Part shown: piece after piece, positions 42,524 to 51,980 of the stretch
How positions within the stretch are numbered: position 1 is the first letter of the stretch
How the letters are laid out: every line of letters begins with the position of its first letter
NCBI RefSeq assembly: GCF_009865135.1
Contig: NZ_WWGH01000002.1
Coordinates: 992,001 to 1,056,000, forward strand
DNA from: Streptomyces sp. SID8374
Lineage (GTDB): Bacteria > Actinomycetota > Actinomycetes > Streptomycetales > Streptomycetaceae
Direction: 5' to 3'
Length of the DNA stretch: 64,000 nucleotides
Translations under genes and position numbers: made by a program
The notes under the pieces: model-generated
Database searches by the model: none
What the model was told of the DNA's origin: nothing
What the model saw: the letters and a program-made list of their open reading frames with translations, nothing else

Positions 42524-42820
42524 GCAGGCCGGGGCCCCGGCACATGCCGCATTCGCGCAGAGAACCCGAAACGCACCCCCCGTAAAGAATTCGTCAAGAG
42601 AGTCGCGTTAGGCTCTCCGGGTGCGGCACCACATGGAACACCTTCACCTGCGTTCACAGCGGCCTCCCCGTCCCCGGCTGACGCTTCCTCAGGCCCGTCG
42701 GGGGCCTCAGCGGGCCGGAGCACGCGCGGCGTGCCGGTCCGATGAATCCACCGGGGCGATATATCTGTATTTGGTGCCCTCTATCTCGGTTGTCTCTCCG
42801 CTCGACCCGGACGCCACGCT
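42524..42820. other. Region upstream of the mrp operon
   Basis: 297 bases. A perfect palindrome GCCGGGGCCCCGGC at 42528-42541 directly follows ridA and may act as a weak terminator. A frame from GTG 42621 (67 codons, MRHHMEHLHLRSQRPPRPRL...) stops at 42824, overlapping the mrpA GTG by GTGA. It is not protein-like, but mrpA has no ribosome site, so a coupled leader ORF is conceivable. No known riboswitch was recognised. Confidence 0.4.
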
Positions 42821-45724
42821 GTGATCGGGCTCATCATCGGCCACTTCGTCCTGGCCGCCTTCGCGGGCCCGCTGGTCCACCGGCTCGGCAGGCGCGCCTT
42901 CCTCGTGCTGGCACTGCCCCCCGCCGCCGCCACCGTCTGGGCGTTCACCCAGTGGGGCACCGCCGCCTCCGGTGAGGCCGTCACCTGGTCCTGGCAGTGG
43001 ATCCCGGACTACGACGTCTCGCTCGACCTCCGCCTGGACGCGCTCTCCGAGCTGATGGTCCTGATGGCCGCCGGGGTCGGCGCCCTCGTCCTCGTCTACT
43101 GCGCCTCCTACTTCCGCGACAACACCCCGCAGCTGGCCCGGTTCGCCGGGAACCTCCTCGCCTTCGCGGGGGCGATGCTCGCCCTGGTCCTCGCCGACGA
43201 CCTGATCACGCTGTACGTCTTCTGGGAGCTGACCACGGTCTTCTCCTTCCTGCTGATCGGCCACGGCAGCGAACACCGCCACAGCAGGCGCTCCGCGCTC
43301 CAGGCGCTCACGGTCACCACGCTCGGCGGCCTCGCCATGCTGGTCGGCTTCCTGATCGTCGGTCACGCCGCCGGTACGTACCAGATCTCCGCGATCGTCG
43401 CCGATCCGCCGGAGACGACGCTCGCCATCTCCGTCGCCCTGGTGCTGATCCTCTCCGGCGCGCTGTCGAAGTCCGCGATCTGGCCGTTCTCCATGTGGCT
43501 GCCGAACGCCATGGCCGCGCCCACCCCGGTCAGCGCCTATCTGCACGCCGCCGCGATGGTCAAGGCCGGGGTCTACCTGGTCGCCCGGCTCTCCCCGGCC
43601 TTCGCCGACGTACCCGTGTGGAAGCCCGTCATCCTGGTCCTCGGCGGCGCGACCATGCTGCTCGGCGGCTGGCGTGCCCTGCGCCTCAACGACCTCAAGC
43701 TCGTCCTCGCCTACGGGACCGTCAGTCAGCTCGGCTTCCTCACCCTGCTCGCCGGGACCGGCAACCGGAACGCGGCCCTCGCCGCCGTCGCGATGATCCT
43801 CGGCCACGCCCTGTTCAAGGCGCCGCTCTTCCTCGTGACCGGCATCGTCGACCACTCCACCGGCACCCGCGACCTGCGGAAACTCTCCGGGGTCGGCCGC
43901 TCCCTGCCGTACGTCGCCGCCGTCGCCGTCCTCGCCGCCGCCTCCATGGCCGCCCTGCCACCGCTGCTCGGCTTCGCCGCCAAGGAGGCCGCGTTCGAGG
44001 CGCTGCTGCACGGCTCGGCCGCCGACCGCTGGGCGCTGGCCGTCGTCGTGCTGGGCTCGGCGCTGACGACCGCGTACACCCTGCGCTTCGTCTGGGGCGC
44101 CTTCGCCCGCAAGCCCGGCGTCCCCGACACCCCCGTACACAGCGTGGGCTGGGCCTTCCTCGCCCCGCCCGCCCTGCTCGCCGTCCTCGGCCTGGTGCTC
44201 GGCCCCGGCGTCGGGCTGACCGACCGCCTGTTCAGCGCCTACGCCGACACCTATCCGGCCGCCGAGGACCCCTACCACCTCGCGCTCTGGCACGGGCTCG
44301 GCATCGCGCTGCTCCTGTCCGCCGCCGCCTGGGCGGCCGGTACCGGCCTCTTCCTCGTGCGCGACACGGTCACCAGGGTCTCCCGCCGCATCGCCTGGCC
44401 CACCGCCGACAGCGTCTTCGGCCATCTGCTGCTGGGACAGGAACGGTTCGCCCTCCAGGTCACCGGCTTCATCCAGCGCGGTTCCCTCTCCGTCTACCTG
44501 GCGACCACGCTGCTCGTCATGGCCGGCGGGCAGCTGGCCGTGCTCGCCACCGACCAGCCCTGGCAGGGCGCTCCGGCCCCCCGGCTCTGGGACAACGAAC
44601 TCCAGGGCGGCGTCGCCGTACTCACCTGCATCGCGGCGCTGCTCTGCCTGACCGTACGCCGCCGGATGAAGGCGGTCGTCCTCAGCGGCCTGATCGGTTA
44701 CGGCACCGCCCTGCTCTTCGTCGTCCAGGGCGCGCCGGACCTGGCGCTCACCCAGTTCTGCGTCGAGACCGTGGCGATGATCGTCTTCGTCCTGGTGCTG
44801 CGCCGGATGCCGGTCCACTTCGAGGAGACCGTCTCCCCCTGGCGGCGCGCGATCCGCATCCCGGTGGCCCTCCTCGCGGCCGGCACCATCGGCGTCGCCG
44901 TCTGGGTGGCCGCCGCCGCGCGGACCGAGGAACCCGCGGGCGCCGCCATGGTGAAGGAGGTCGCCGACCACGGGTACAAGGACGTCGTCGCCACGATCCT
45001 CGTCGACCTCCGTGCCTGGGACACCATGGGGGAGTCCGCCGTACTGGCCGCCGCCGCCATCGGTGTCACCAGCCTCATCTACCTGCACCGCCGCAGCGAC
45101 GGGCCGATGCTCCCGGACGAGCTGAAGGGCCGTACCGCCTGGTCGATCGCGGCCCAGCACACCGCGCGCCTGCCGCAGGGCGACGAGGTGGCGCCCGAGC
45201 GCGGCTGGCTCGCCGCGGGCTCCACCCTCGCCCCCGAGCACCGCTCCATCGTCTTCGAAGTGGTGGCCCGGCTGCTCTTCCACCCGATCCTGATCCTCTC
45301 GGTCTACCTGCTCTTCTGCGCCGAGAACATGCCCGGCGGCGGCTTCGTCGCGGGGCTCGTCGCCGGAGTCGCCCTCATCACCCGCTACCTGGCCGGCGGC
45401 CGCTTCGAACTGGCCCAGGCCGCGCCCCTGCAACCGGGGCTCTTCACCGGACTCGGCCTGTTCATCTCGACCGGGGTGGGGCTCCTCGGCCTGATCGACG
45501 GCACCGTCCTGCACGCCTTCACCTACCACGGGCACCTGCCGGTCTTCGGCGAGTTCCACATGAGTACGCCGCTCCTCTTCGACTTCGGCGTCTACCTGCT
45601 GGTCCTCGGCGTCGTCCTGGACATCGTCCGGGCCCTCGGCGCCAAGATCGACCGGCAGATCGAACGGGCCGCCGGCGCCCTCACCGCCTCCAACAGCACG
45701 ACGGCGGAAGGGAACCCCCGATGA
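42821..45724 (+). CDS. mrpA: Mrp Na+/H+ antiporter subunit A fused to subunit B
   Basis: 967 aa polytopic protein from GTG 42821, the first usable start in frame. The NuoL-like core holds ELTTVFSFLLIGHGSEHRHS, SGALSKSAIWPFSMWLPNAM and PTPVSAYLHAAAMVKAGVYL. After the MrpA-specific C-terminal region, residues ~810-950 are a MrpB domain (FEVVARLLFHPILILSVYLL, FCAENMPGGGFVAGLVAGVA). The A-B fusion is the usual actinobacterial form. Mrp complexes expel Na+ for H+ in pH and salt homeostasis. No Shine-Dalgarno sequence is visible. Confidence 0.93.
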   Translation: MIGLIIGHFVLAAFAGPLVHRLGRRAFLVLALPPAAATVWAFTQWGTAASGEAVTWSWQWIPDYDVSLDLRLDALSELMVLMAAGVGALVLVYCASYFRDNTPQLARFAGNLLAFAGAMLALVLADDLITLYVFWELTTVFSFLLIGHGSEHRHSRRSALQALTVTTLGGLAMLVGFLIVGHAAGTYQISAIVADPPETTLAISVALVLILSGALSKSAIWPFSMWLPNAMAAPTPVSAYLHAAAMVKAGVYLVARLSPAFADVPVWKPVILVLGGATMLLGGWRALRLNDLKLVLAYGTVSQLGFLTLLAGTGNRNAALAAVAMILGHALFKAPLFLVTGIVDHSTGTRDLRKLSGVGRSLPYVAAVAVLAAASMAALPPLLGFAAKEAAFEALLHGSAADRWALAVVVLGSALTTAYTLRFVWGAFARKPGVPDTPVHSVGWAFLAPPALLAVLGLVLGPGVGLTDRLFSAYADTYPAAEDPYHLALWHGLGIALLLSAAAWAAGTGLFLVRDTVTRVSRRIAWPTADSVFGHLLLGQERFALQVTGFIQRGSLSVYLATTLLVMAGGQLAVLATDQPWQGAPAPRLWDNELQGGVAVLTCIAALLCLTVRRRMKAVVLSGLIGYGTALLFVVQGAPDLALTQFCVETVAMIVFVLVLRRMPVHFEETVSPWRRAIRIPVALLAAGTIGVAVWVAAAARTEEPAGAAMVKEVADHGYKDVVATILVDLRAWDTMGESAVLAAAAIGVTSLIYLHRRSDGPMLPDELKGRTAWSIAAQHTARLPQGDEVAPERGWLAAGSTLAPEHRSIVFEVVARLLFHPILILSVYLLFCAENMPGGGFVAGLVAGVALITRYLAGGRFELAQAAPLQPGLFTGLGLFISTGVGLLGLIDGTVLHAFTYHGHLPVFGEFHMSTPLLFDFGVYLLVLGVVLDIVRALGAKIDRQIERAAGALTASNSTTAEGNPR

Positions 45725-46341
45725 CCGTCAGCGCCTCACTCCTCCTCACGGCCGTGGTGCTCTGCGCCGTGGGCGCCATCCTCATGCTGACCCGGCCGCT
45801 GACCCGCATCCTGCTCGGCGCCGTCATCCTGAGCAACGGCGTCAACCTGCTGATCCTGGCCTCGACCGGCACCGCCGGCGCCGCACCCCTCCTCTACGGG
45901 GTCGACCTGCGCCGGGTCACCGACCCGCTGCCGCAGGCCATCGCGCTGACCGCCATCGTGATCACCCTCGGCACCACCGCGTTCCTGCTCGCCATGGCCT
46001 ACCGCAGCCACCAGATCACCGGCACCGACGAGGTGCACGACGACCTGGAGGACCGGCGCATCGTGCTCCGCGCCGAAGTGCTCTCCGAACGCGCCCAGCT
46101 GCGCGAGGAGTTCCGCTCGGGCGCCGAGCCCACCGCGGACGAGCGCGAACGCTACCGGGAGGAGCGCCGCAAACTCCGCGACCGGCTCCGCGCCGACCGC
46201 GCCCGCCAGGCCCGCGGCCGTGACGCCTCCGGCGACCTCTGGAACGACGTCATCGGCGCCGACCCCGAGGACTACGAACGCGACGGCGACGCCAAGGCCG
46301 ACGACCGCTACCCCCGCGACGACCGAGGAGCCACCGGATGA
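45721..46341 (+). CDS. mrpC: Mrp antiporter subunit C with long cytoplasmic tail
   Basis: 206 aa, ATGA overlap with mrpA. The first ~100 residues are a NuoK-like three-helix MrpC (RILLGAVILSNGVNLLILAS, PLPQAIALTAIVITLGTTAF). Typical MrpC is ~110-120 aa; here a charged, probably helical C-terminal extension of ~95 residues (EERRKLRDRLRADRARQARG) follows. An extra cytoplasmic tail is seen in other actinobacterial MrpC proteins. Confidence 0.92.
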   Translation: MTVSASLLLTAVVLCAVGAILMLTRPLTRILLGAVILSNGVNLLILASTGTAGAAPLLYGVDLRRVTDPLPQAIALTAIVITLGTTAFLLAMAYRSHQITGTDEVHDDLEDRRIVLRAEVLSERAQLREEFRSGAEPTADERERYREERRKLRDRLRADRARQARGRDASGDLWNDVIGADPEDYERDGDAKADDRYPRDDRGATG

Positions 46342-47990
46342 ACGCGCTCGTCCCGCTGCCGGTGCTGCTGCCCCTCTGCGCCACCGGACTCAGCCTCACC
46401 TTCGGCACCCGCATGCAGCGCTTCCAGCGCTTCATCAGCGTGGCCGTACTCACCGCCGTACTGGCGCTGTCGATCATCCTGATGATCGCCGCCGACCGGC
46501 AGGGCCCGCTCTCCGTCCACCTCGGAGACTTCGCCCCGCCGCTCGGCATCACCCTGGTCGCCGACCGGCTCTCCGGGCTGATGCTCACCGTCTCCTCGGC
46601 CGTCACGCTCTGCGTCCTGATCTACTCCCTCGGCCAGGGCATGACCGACCGGGACAAGGAGACCCCGCTGGCGGTCTTCCACCCGGCCTATCTGATCCTC
46701 GTCGCCGGGGTCTCCTGCACCTTCCTCGCGGGCGACCTCGTCAACCTCTTCGTCAGCTTCGAGATCATGCTGGTGGCCAGCTTCGTGCTGCTCACCCTCG
46801 GCGGCACCGGGCCCCGCATGCGGGCCGGCTCCACCTACGTGATCATCTCGCTGTTCTCGTCGATGGTCTTCCTCATCGCCATCGCCATGACGTACGCCGC
46901 CCTCGGCACCGTCAACTTCGCGCAGCTCGCCGAGCGGCTGCCCGGACTGCCCCTCGGCGTGCAGACCCTGATCCAGGCGATGCTGATCACCGTCTTCGCC
47001 ATCAAGGCCGCCGTCTTCCCGGTCGCCGCCTGGCTCCCCGACTCCTACCCGACGGCGCCCGCGCCCGTCACCGCCGTCTTCGCCGGACTCCTCACCAAGG
47101 TCGGCGTCTACTGCATGATGCGGACCGAGACCCTGCTCTTCCCGGGCAACCGGATCGGCGACCTGCTGATGGCCGTCGCCCTGGCCTCGATGCTCATCGG
47201 GATCCTCGGCGCGGTCGCCCAGACCGACCTCAAACGGCTGCTCTCCTTCACCCTGATCAGCCATATCGGCTTCATGGTCTTCGGGATCGGCCTCGCCACC
47301 CGCGAGGCGTACGGCGGTGCCATCGTCTACGTCGTCCACCACATCACCGTGCAGACCACCCTGTTCCTGGTCGCCGGGCTGATCGAACGGCGCGGCGGCA
47401 CCACCGAGCTGACCCGGCTCGGCGGACTCGCCAAGGCCGCGCCGATACTGGCTCTCCTCTTCTTCGTCCCCGCGATGAACCTGGCGGGCATCCCCCCGCT
47501 CTCCGGCTTCATCGGCAAGCTCGGGCTGATGCGCGCGGGCGTCGCCGACGGTTCCACCTGGGCCTGGATCCTGGTCGCCGGATCGGTGGTCACCAGCCTG
47601 CTGACGCTGTACGTCACCGCCAAGGTGTGGAACCTGGCGTTCTGGCGGGCGGCCCCGCCCGGACAGGCCGAGGCGGGCACGGTCCTGGAGTCCGGGGACG
47701 ACAGCGACGACGACATGGACGAGGGGCCCGACGGAGTCCCCGGCACCGGTGACGAGGGCATCGAGCGCGCACCCGGTCCGGCGGGCCAGGCCGTCGCGGC
47801 GACCCTGCACGGACGCGCCGTCACCACCACCAGCCGGCTGCCCCGGCCCATGATGGCGGCGACCGCCGCGACCATCGCGCTGGCCCTCTCCTTCACGGTG
47901 TTCGCCGGACCGCTCACCGCCTTCACCGACCGCTCGGCCGTCGAACTGCTGAAGCGCACGCCCTACATCGAGGAGGTGCTGGGCAAGTGA
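46338..47990 (+). CDS. mrpD: Mrp antiporter subunit D
   Basis: 550 aa NuoN/M-like subunit, ATGA overlap with mrpC. Conserved segments LVNLFVSFEIMLVASFVLLT (with the transmembrane Glu), FAIKAAVFPVAAWLPDSYPT (Lys) and PAPVTAVFAGLLTKVGVYCM are present. An acidic loop (GDDSDDDMDEGPDGVPGTGD) lies between the last helices. Core proton/sodium-translocating subunit. Confidence 0.93.
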   Translation: MNALVPLPVLLPLCATGLSLTFGTRMQRFQRFISVAVLTAVLALSIILMIAADRQGPLSVHLGDFAPPLGITLVADRLSGLMLTVSSAVTLCVLIYSLGQGMTDRDKETPLAVFHPAYLILVAGVSCTFLAGDLVNLFVSFEIMLVASFVLLTLGGTGPRMRAGSTYVIISLFSSMVFLIAIAMTYAALGTVNFAQLAERLPGLPLGVQTLIQAMLITVFAIKAAVFPVAAWLPDSYPTAPAPVTAVFAGLLTKVGVYCMMRTETLLFPGNRIGDLLMAVALASMLIGILGAVAQTDLKRLLSFTLISHIGFMVFGIGLATREAYGGAIVYVVHHITVQTTLFLVAGLIERRGGTTELTRLGGLAKAAPILALLFFVPAMNLAGIPPLSGFIGKLGLMRAGVADGSTWAWILVAGSVVTSLLTLYVTAKVWNLAFWRAAPPGQAEAGTVLESGDDSDDDMDEGPDGVPGTGDEGIERAPGPAGQAVAATLHGRAVTTTSRLPRPMMAATAATIALALSFTVFAGPLTAFTDRSAVELLKRTPYIEEVLGK

Positions 47991-48613
47991 GCCGTTTCCT
48001 GCGGTTCTCGTTCCGCGACGCCGAACTGCCGCCGATGAGCTGCAAGGTCGGCCGGCGCGGACGGGTGCTGGACCTGCCGCTGATCGCCTGGCTCACCTTC
48101 ATCTGGGTGCTGCTCTGGTCCACCTTCAACCTGGCCAACATCATCACCGGCGTCATCGTCGCGAGCGCCGTCTGCCTGGCCTTCCCGCTGCCCCCGGTCG
48201 ACCTGGGGCTCCGGCTCCACCCGTGGGGCATCATCCGCCTCGCCGGATATCTGCTCTACGACATGTACACCTCGGGCGTGCGGGTCACCCGGCAGATCTT
48301 CAGCGGCACCCCGCACCAGGCCGCCGTCATCGGCGTGCCCCTGCGCTGCCGCGGCGACCTGATGCTCGCCGCCGTCGCGGTGGCCGTCTCCAACGTTCCG
48401 GGCGGCTCCGTCATCGAGGTGCGCCGGGCCACCGCCACCGTCTTCCTGCACGTCCTGGACGCGGACCGGCCCGAGGAGCTCGAAGCCGCCCGCAACCAGG
48501 TCTGGCGACTGGAGGAACTGACCGTACGGGCCTTCGGCACCCGGGACGAGATCGCCCGGGTCGCCGAACCGCCCCCACCGCCGCAGCTCGCCGCCGGAAG
48601 GCCCGCACCATGA
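47987..48613 (+). CDS. mrpE: Mrp antiporter subunit E
   Basis: 208 aa, GTGA overlap with mrpD. The MrpE/MnhE family is recognisable by PLIAWLTFIWVLLWSTFNLA, LAGYLLYDMYTSGVRVTRQI and the SNVPGGSVIEVR motif near residue 130. About two to three membrane segments precede a soluble domain. Accessory subunit of the complex. Confidence 0.9.
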   Translation: MSRFLRFSFRDAELPPMSCKVGRRGRVLDLPLIAWLTFIWVLLWSTFNLANIITGVIVASAVCLAFPLPPVDLGLRLHPWGIIRLAGYLLYDMYTSGVRVTRQIFSGTPHQAAVIGVPLRCRGDLMLAAVAVAVSNVPGGSVIEVRRATATVFLHVLDADRPEELEAARNQVWRLEELTVRAFGTRDEIARVAEPPPPPQLAAGRPAP

Positions 48614-48963
48614 GCGTTCTCGAACAGGTCGACCGTATTCTGCTGACCGCCGCCGTCGTCCTGGTCCTGGTGGCAGGCCTTCTGCTGCTGGTCCGGATCT
48701 GGCGGGGCCCCTCCATGCTGGACCGGGCGATCTCGCTGGACGTGATCGCCGCCCTGATCATCGCCGGCCTCGGCGCCAAGTCGGCCGTCGCGCTGGACTC
48801 GTTCTACTTCCCGATCATGCTGGTGCTCGCCTTCCTCGGCTTCACCGGCTCGGTGGGCATCGCCCGCTTCATCGCCGTACGCGACCGGCCCGCCGTCACG
48901 GTCCCCTCCCGGGCCGCGAGCCGGGACGCCGACGCAGGCGAGACCAAGGAGGGCCCGCAGTGA
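48610..48963 (+). CDS. mrpF: Mrp antiporter subunit F
   Basis: 117 aa from ATG 48610, overlapping mrpE. Three hydrophobic helices with the MrpF motif WRGPSMLDRAISLDVIAALI and FYFPIMLVLAFLGFTGSVGI. The frame open further 5' is a shadow of mrpE. Confidence 0.9.
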   Translation: MSVLEQVDRILLTAAVVLVLVAGLLLLVRIWRGPSMLDRAISLDVIAALIIAGLGAKSAVALDSFYFPIMLVLAFLGFTGSVGIARFIAVRDRPAVTVPSRAASRDADAGETKEGPQ

Positions 48964-49331
48964 ACACCTGGCTCCAGATCCTCGACACGGCCGGGGCCCT
49001 GCTCGTCCTCCTCGGTGCCGCGATCTGCCTGCTCGGGGTGATCGGCATGCTCCGGCTGCCCGACGTCCTCTCCCGCAGCCATGCCGCGACCAAGCCCCAG
49101 ACCCTCGGCATGCTCCTGGTGCTGGCCGGGGTCGCCCTGCGGCTGCGCACCGGGATGGACCTCGCCACCCTGGCGCTGATCGGCTTCTTCCAGATGCTCA
49201 CCGGGCCGGTCGCCTCGCACCTGGTCGCCCGCTCCGCGTACCGCACCGGGCAGGTCCAGCACGAGGAGCTGCTCTTCGACGAGCTGGACGAGCAGCTCAC
49301 CGACGGAAGGCAGCCGCCCGGCCCGGCATGA
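48960..49331 (+). CDS. mrpG: Mrp antiporter subunit G
   Basis: 123 aa, GTGA overlap with mrpF, last gene of the operon. The MrpG motif is GAAICLLGVIGMLRLPDVLS, RSHAATKPQTLGMLLVLAG. With A(B), C, D, E and F the complex is complete. Confidence 0.9.
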   Translation: MNTWLQILDTAGALLVLLGAAICLLGVIGMLRLPDVLSRSHAATKPQTLGMLLVLAGVALRLRTGMDLATLALIGFFQMLTGPVASHLVARSAYRTGQVQHEELLFDELDEQLTDGRQPPGPA

Positions 49332-49386
49332 TCACGGAACCGTCCCGGCCCGGCCAATCGCACCCCGGCCCCGGTGCCCGCATGCC

Positions 49387-50148
49387 ATGATGCGGGCAAT
49401 GCCGGACGCTGGGGGGCGTATGGGAAGCACGGGCACAGTGCTGCGCGAACTGCGCGGCGCACAGAAGAGCGCCAAAGGCGTCTCGCTCTACTCGCGGTAC
49501 GTGAACCGCCCGGCCGGGCGGGTGCTCGCGGCGGGCGCGTACCGGGCCGGGCTGACGCCCAATCAAGTGACGCTGATCAGTGCACTGTCCACCTACGCCG
49601 CACTGGCGGCGGTCGCACTCGTCGAACCGTCCTGGACGCTGGGGCTCGCGGTCTACGCGGCGCTGGCGATCGGTTTCGCCTTCGACTCCGCCGACGGCCA
49701 GCTCGCCCGGCTCACCGGCCGGGGCGGGCCCGACGGGGAGTGGCTGGACCATGTCGTGGACTGCGGCAAGCTGGTGCTCGTCCACACCGCCGTGCTGATC
49801 TCCTTCTACCGCTTCGGTGAACTGCCTTCGGACGCTTGGCTGTTGCTACCGCTGGGCTTCCAGCTGGCAGCGGTGGTGACCTTCTGCGCGGGGCTGCTGC
49901 GCGAACAACTGGGCAAAGCGGCGGCAGCCACGGCCCCGGCGGCGCCTGGAACCGCTCCCGCGTCAAGGGTGCGGGCCGTCGCCCTGCTGCCCGCCGACTA
50001 CGGGGTGTTCTGTCTGGTGTTCCTGCTGCTCGGCGCACCCGGGGCCTTCCGGGCCGGGTACGCCGTGCTCGCGGTGGTCCACACGCTCTTCCTGGCGGCC
50101 TTCCTCACCAAGTGGTTCAGGGAGCTGAGAGCGCTCCGTCCCGGCTGA
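49387..50148 (+). CDS. CDP-alcohol phosphatidyltransferase family membrane protein
   Basis: 253 aa if started at ATG 49387; ATG 49420, behind GGGGGG, is an alternative. The CDP-AP catalytic motif D-x2-DG-x2-AR-x8-G-x3-D-x3-D is complete at residues ~100-125 (DSADGQLARLTGRGGPDGEW, then LDHVVD). Several membrane helices flank it. It should join a CDP-alcohol to a second alcohol in the membrane. Its 3' end overlaps by 32 bases a convergent nucleotidyltransferase gene that could supply a CDP-linked substrate. Product unknown: phospholipid, or a polyol-phosphate surface polymer. Confidence 0.85.
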   Translation: MMRAMPDAGGRMGSTGTVLRELRGAQKSAKGVSLYSRYVNRPAGRVLAAGAYRAGLTPNQVTLISALSTYAALAAVALVEPSWTLGLAVYAALAIGFAFDSADGQLARLTGRGGPDGEWLDHVVDCGKLVLVHTAVLISFYRFGELPSDAWLLLPLGFQLAAVVTFCAGLLREQLGKAAAATAPAAPGTAPASRVRAVALLPADYGVFCLVFLLLGAPGAFRAGYAVLAVVHTLFLAAFLTKWFRELRALRPG

Positions 50149-50566
50149 CCAGCACGTCCAGCGCCCGGCGCAGCTGGGTGCTGGACGTGTGCACGGTGTA
50201 CGGGAAGTAGACGACCTCCACGCCGACCTCGGCGAAGTCGCGCTCCAGCTTCTTCCCCTTCTCCGTGCCCCGCCAGTCGTCGCCCTTGAAGATCACGTCG
50301 AACCGGACCTGCTGCCAGGTCTCGACCTTGTCCGGCACGGTCTCCACGAACGCGGCGTCGACGAACCGCACGCTGCGGACGATCTCCAGCCGTTCGCGCA
50401 ACGGGATGACGGGCGTGTGGCCCTTGGCGAGGGCGGCCATCTCGTCCGAGACGACCCCCGCGACCAGGTAGTCGCACTGACTGCGGGCATGCCGCAGGAT
50501 GTTGAGGTGTCCCACATGGAACAGGTCGTACACCCCGGGTGCGTACCCCACCCTGTGCTGCACCAT
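50117..50566 (-). CDS. Cytidylyltransferase-like nucleotidyltransferase
   Basis: 149 aa from ATG 50566 (GGGGGAGAG about 7 bases upstream). The N-terminal nucleotide-binding motif is GVYDLFHVGHLNILRHAR (HxGH), and the C-terminal phosphate-binding segment VHTSSTQLRRAL replaces the RTEGISTT of glycerol-3-phosphate cytidylyltransferases. The family activates glycerol-phosphate, ethanolamine-phosphate or sugar phosphates with CTP. It overlaps the CDP-alcohol transferase gene tail-to-tail, and an exopolysaccharide cluster follows, so a role in making a CDP-activated polymer building block is plausible. Confidence 0.85.
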   Translation of the reverse strand: MVQHRVGYAPGVYDLFHVGHLNILRHARSQCDYLVAGVVSDEMAALAKGHTPVIPLRERLEIVRSVRFVDAAFVETVPDKVETWQQVRFDVIFKGDDWRGTEKGKKLERDFAEVGVEVVYFPYTVHTSSTQLRRALDVLVSRDGALSAP

Positions 50567-50717
50567 CCGTATCTCTCCCCCCACGGTCGATCTGATCCGG
50601 TGATGTTCCAACGACCTTACTGTGAAGAACACTTGTGCAAGCCGTGAACGGATAAGCTCGGCAGGGGGCTGTTCCCGCAGGGAGCAGCGGCTGCTGTGGG
50701 GGGAAGGCGATCGTCCG

Positions 50718-51980
50718 ATGTCCGATGCCGAACGGCACAGGCCGTTTCTGAACCGCCGCCTTCTGGTGGTCTCGACGAACTACGCACCAGAGGTCACGGG
50801 CATCGGCCCGTACGCCACTCAACTCGCCGAGCACTGGGCCGCGTCGGGCGCCCGGGTGCGGGCGCTCACCGGTATGCCGCACTACCCGTCCTGGCGGCTG
50901 GACGAGGCGTACCGGAGCGTATGGCGGACGGTGGAGATACGCGGCGGCGTCGGCGTGCACCGGCGCAGACACTATGTGCCGCCCCGTCAGACCGCCCTCA
51001 GGAGGGCCGCGTTCGAGGCGTCCGTCCTCGCCACCGGGCTGTTCGCGCCGCCGCCGGGCAGACCCGACGCCGTGATCGCGCAGATGCCCAGCCTCGCCGG
51101 CGGCGTCATCGGCGCCCGGCTCGCCCGCCGCCACCGCGTCCCGTACCTCCCCGTCGTCCAGGACCTGATGGGCGCCGCCGCCGCACAGAGCGGCATCCGG
51201 GGCGGGGGCAGGGCGGCAGCCCTCGCCGCGGCGGCCGAGCGGTACGCGCTGAGCGGCGCCGCCCTCGTCGGCGTCATCCACGAGAGCTTCGTCCCCGGCG
51301 TCACCGCCCTCGGCGTCGACCCCGGCCGCATCCGGATCGTCCCCAACTGGACCCATGTGCAAGGTCCTACGGCTGACCGGGCCGCCACCCGCGCCCGGCT
51401 CGGCTGGGACCCGGCCACCCCCGTCCTGCTGCACTCCGGCAACATGGGCCTCAAACAGGGCCTCGAAGTCCTGATCGACACGGCCCGTCTCGCCCTCGAC
51501 GTCCGGGTCGTCCTGATGGGCGACGGCAACCAGCGCGACGCCCTGCGCGCCCGCGCCGAGGGACTGCCCAACGTGGACTTCCTGGAGCCCGCCGGGGCCG
51601 GGGAGTTCACCGACATCCTCGCCGCCGCCGACGTCCTCGCGGTCACCCAGCGGGCCTCCGTCCTCGACATGAGCGTCCCCTCCAAGCTCACCTCGTACTT
51701 CACCTCCGGCCGCCCCGTCGTGGCCTCCGTCGCCGACGAGGGCGGCACCGCCGACGAGGTGCGCCGCTCGGGCGCCGGGGTGCTCGTCGCCCCCGAGGAC
51801 CCGGCCGCCCTGCTGGCGGCCCTGCGGAAGCTGGCCGCCGACCCGGCCGCCGCCGACGCGCTGGGGGCCGAGGGCCCGGAGTACGTGGCGCGCCACCTGA
51901 GCCGCGAGGCGGGCCTCGCCCGCTTCGACGACCTGCTTGCCGAGGCCTTGCAGGACGGACAAGGGAGCCCCCGTAGATGA
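50718..51980 (+). CDS. Glycosyltransferase, GT4 (WcaI-like)
   Basis: 420 aa from ATG 50718 (GGGGGGAAGG upstream). N-terminal RRLLVVSTNYAPEVTGIGPY is the WcaI/GT4 acceptor-domain start. The donor domain shows VLLHSGNMGLKQGLEVLIDT and a late SVPSKLTSYFTSGRPVVASV. Cytoplasmic retaining glycosyltransferase, probably adding a sugar to a lipid-linked oligosaccharide. It overlaps the Wzz-like gene by ATGA. Confidence 0.9.
   Translation: MSDAERHRPFLNRRLLVVSTNYAPEVTGIGPYATQLAEHWAASGARVRALTGMPHYPSWRLDEAYRSVWRTVEIRGGVGVHRRRHYVPPRQTALRRAAFEASVLATGLFAPPPGRPDAVIAQMPSLAGGVIGARLARRHRVPYLPVVQDLMGAAAAQSGIRGGGRAAALAAAAERYALSGAALVGVIHESFVPGVTALGVDPGRIRIVPNWTHVQGPTADRAATRARLGWDPATPVLLHSGNMGLKQGLEVLIDTARLALDVRVVLMGDGNQRDALRARAEGLPNVDFLEPAGAGEFTDILAAADVLAVTQRASVLDMSVPSKLTSYFTSGRPVVASVADEGGTADEVRRSGAGVLVAPEDPAALLAALRKLAADPAAADALGAEGPEYVARHLSREAGLARFDDLLAEALQDGQGSPRR

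Noticed and set aside
42707..45559. Minus-strand open frame of 950 codons opposite mrpA
   Set aside because: Antisense of a membrane-protein gene. Its Gly/Asp/Glu-rich translation mirrors hydrophobic codons.
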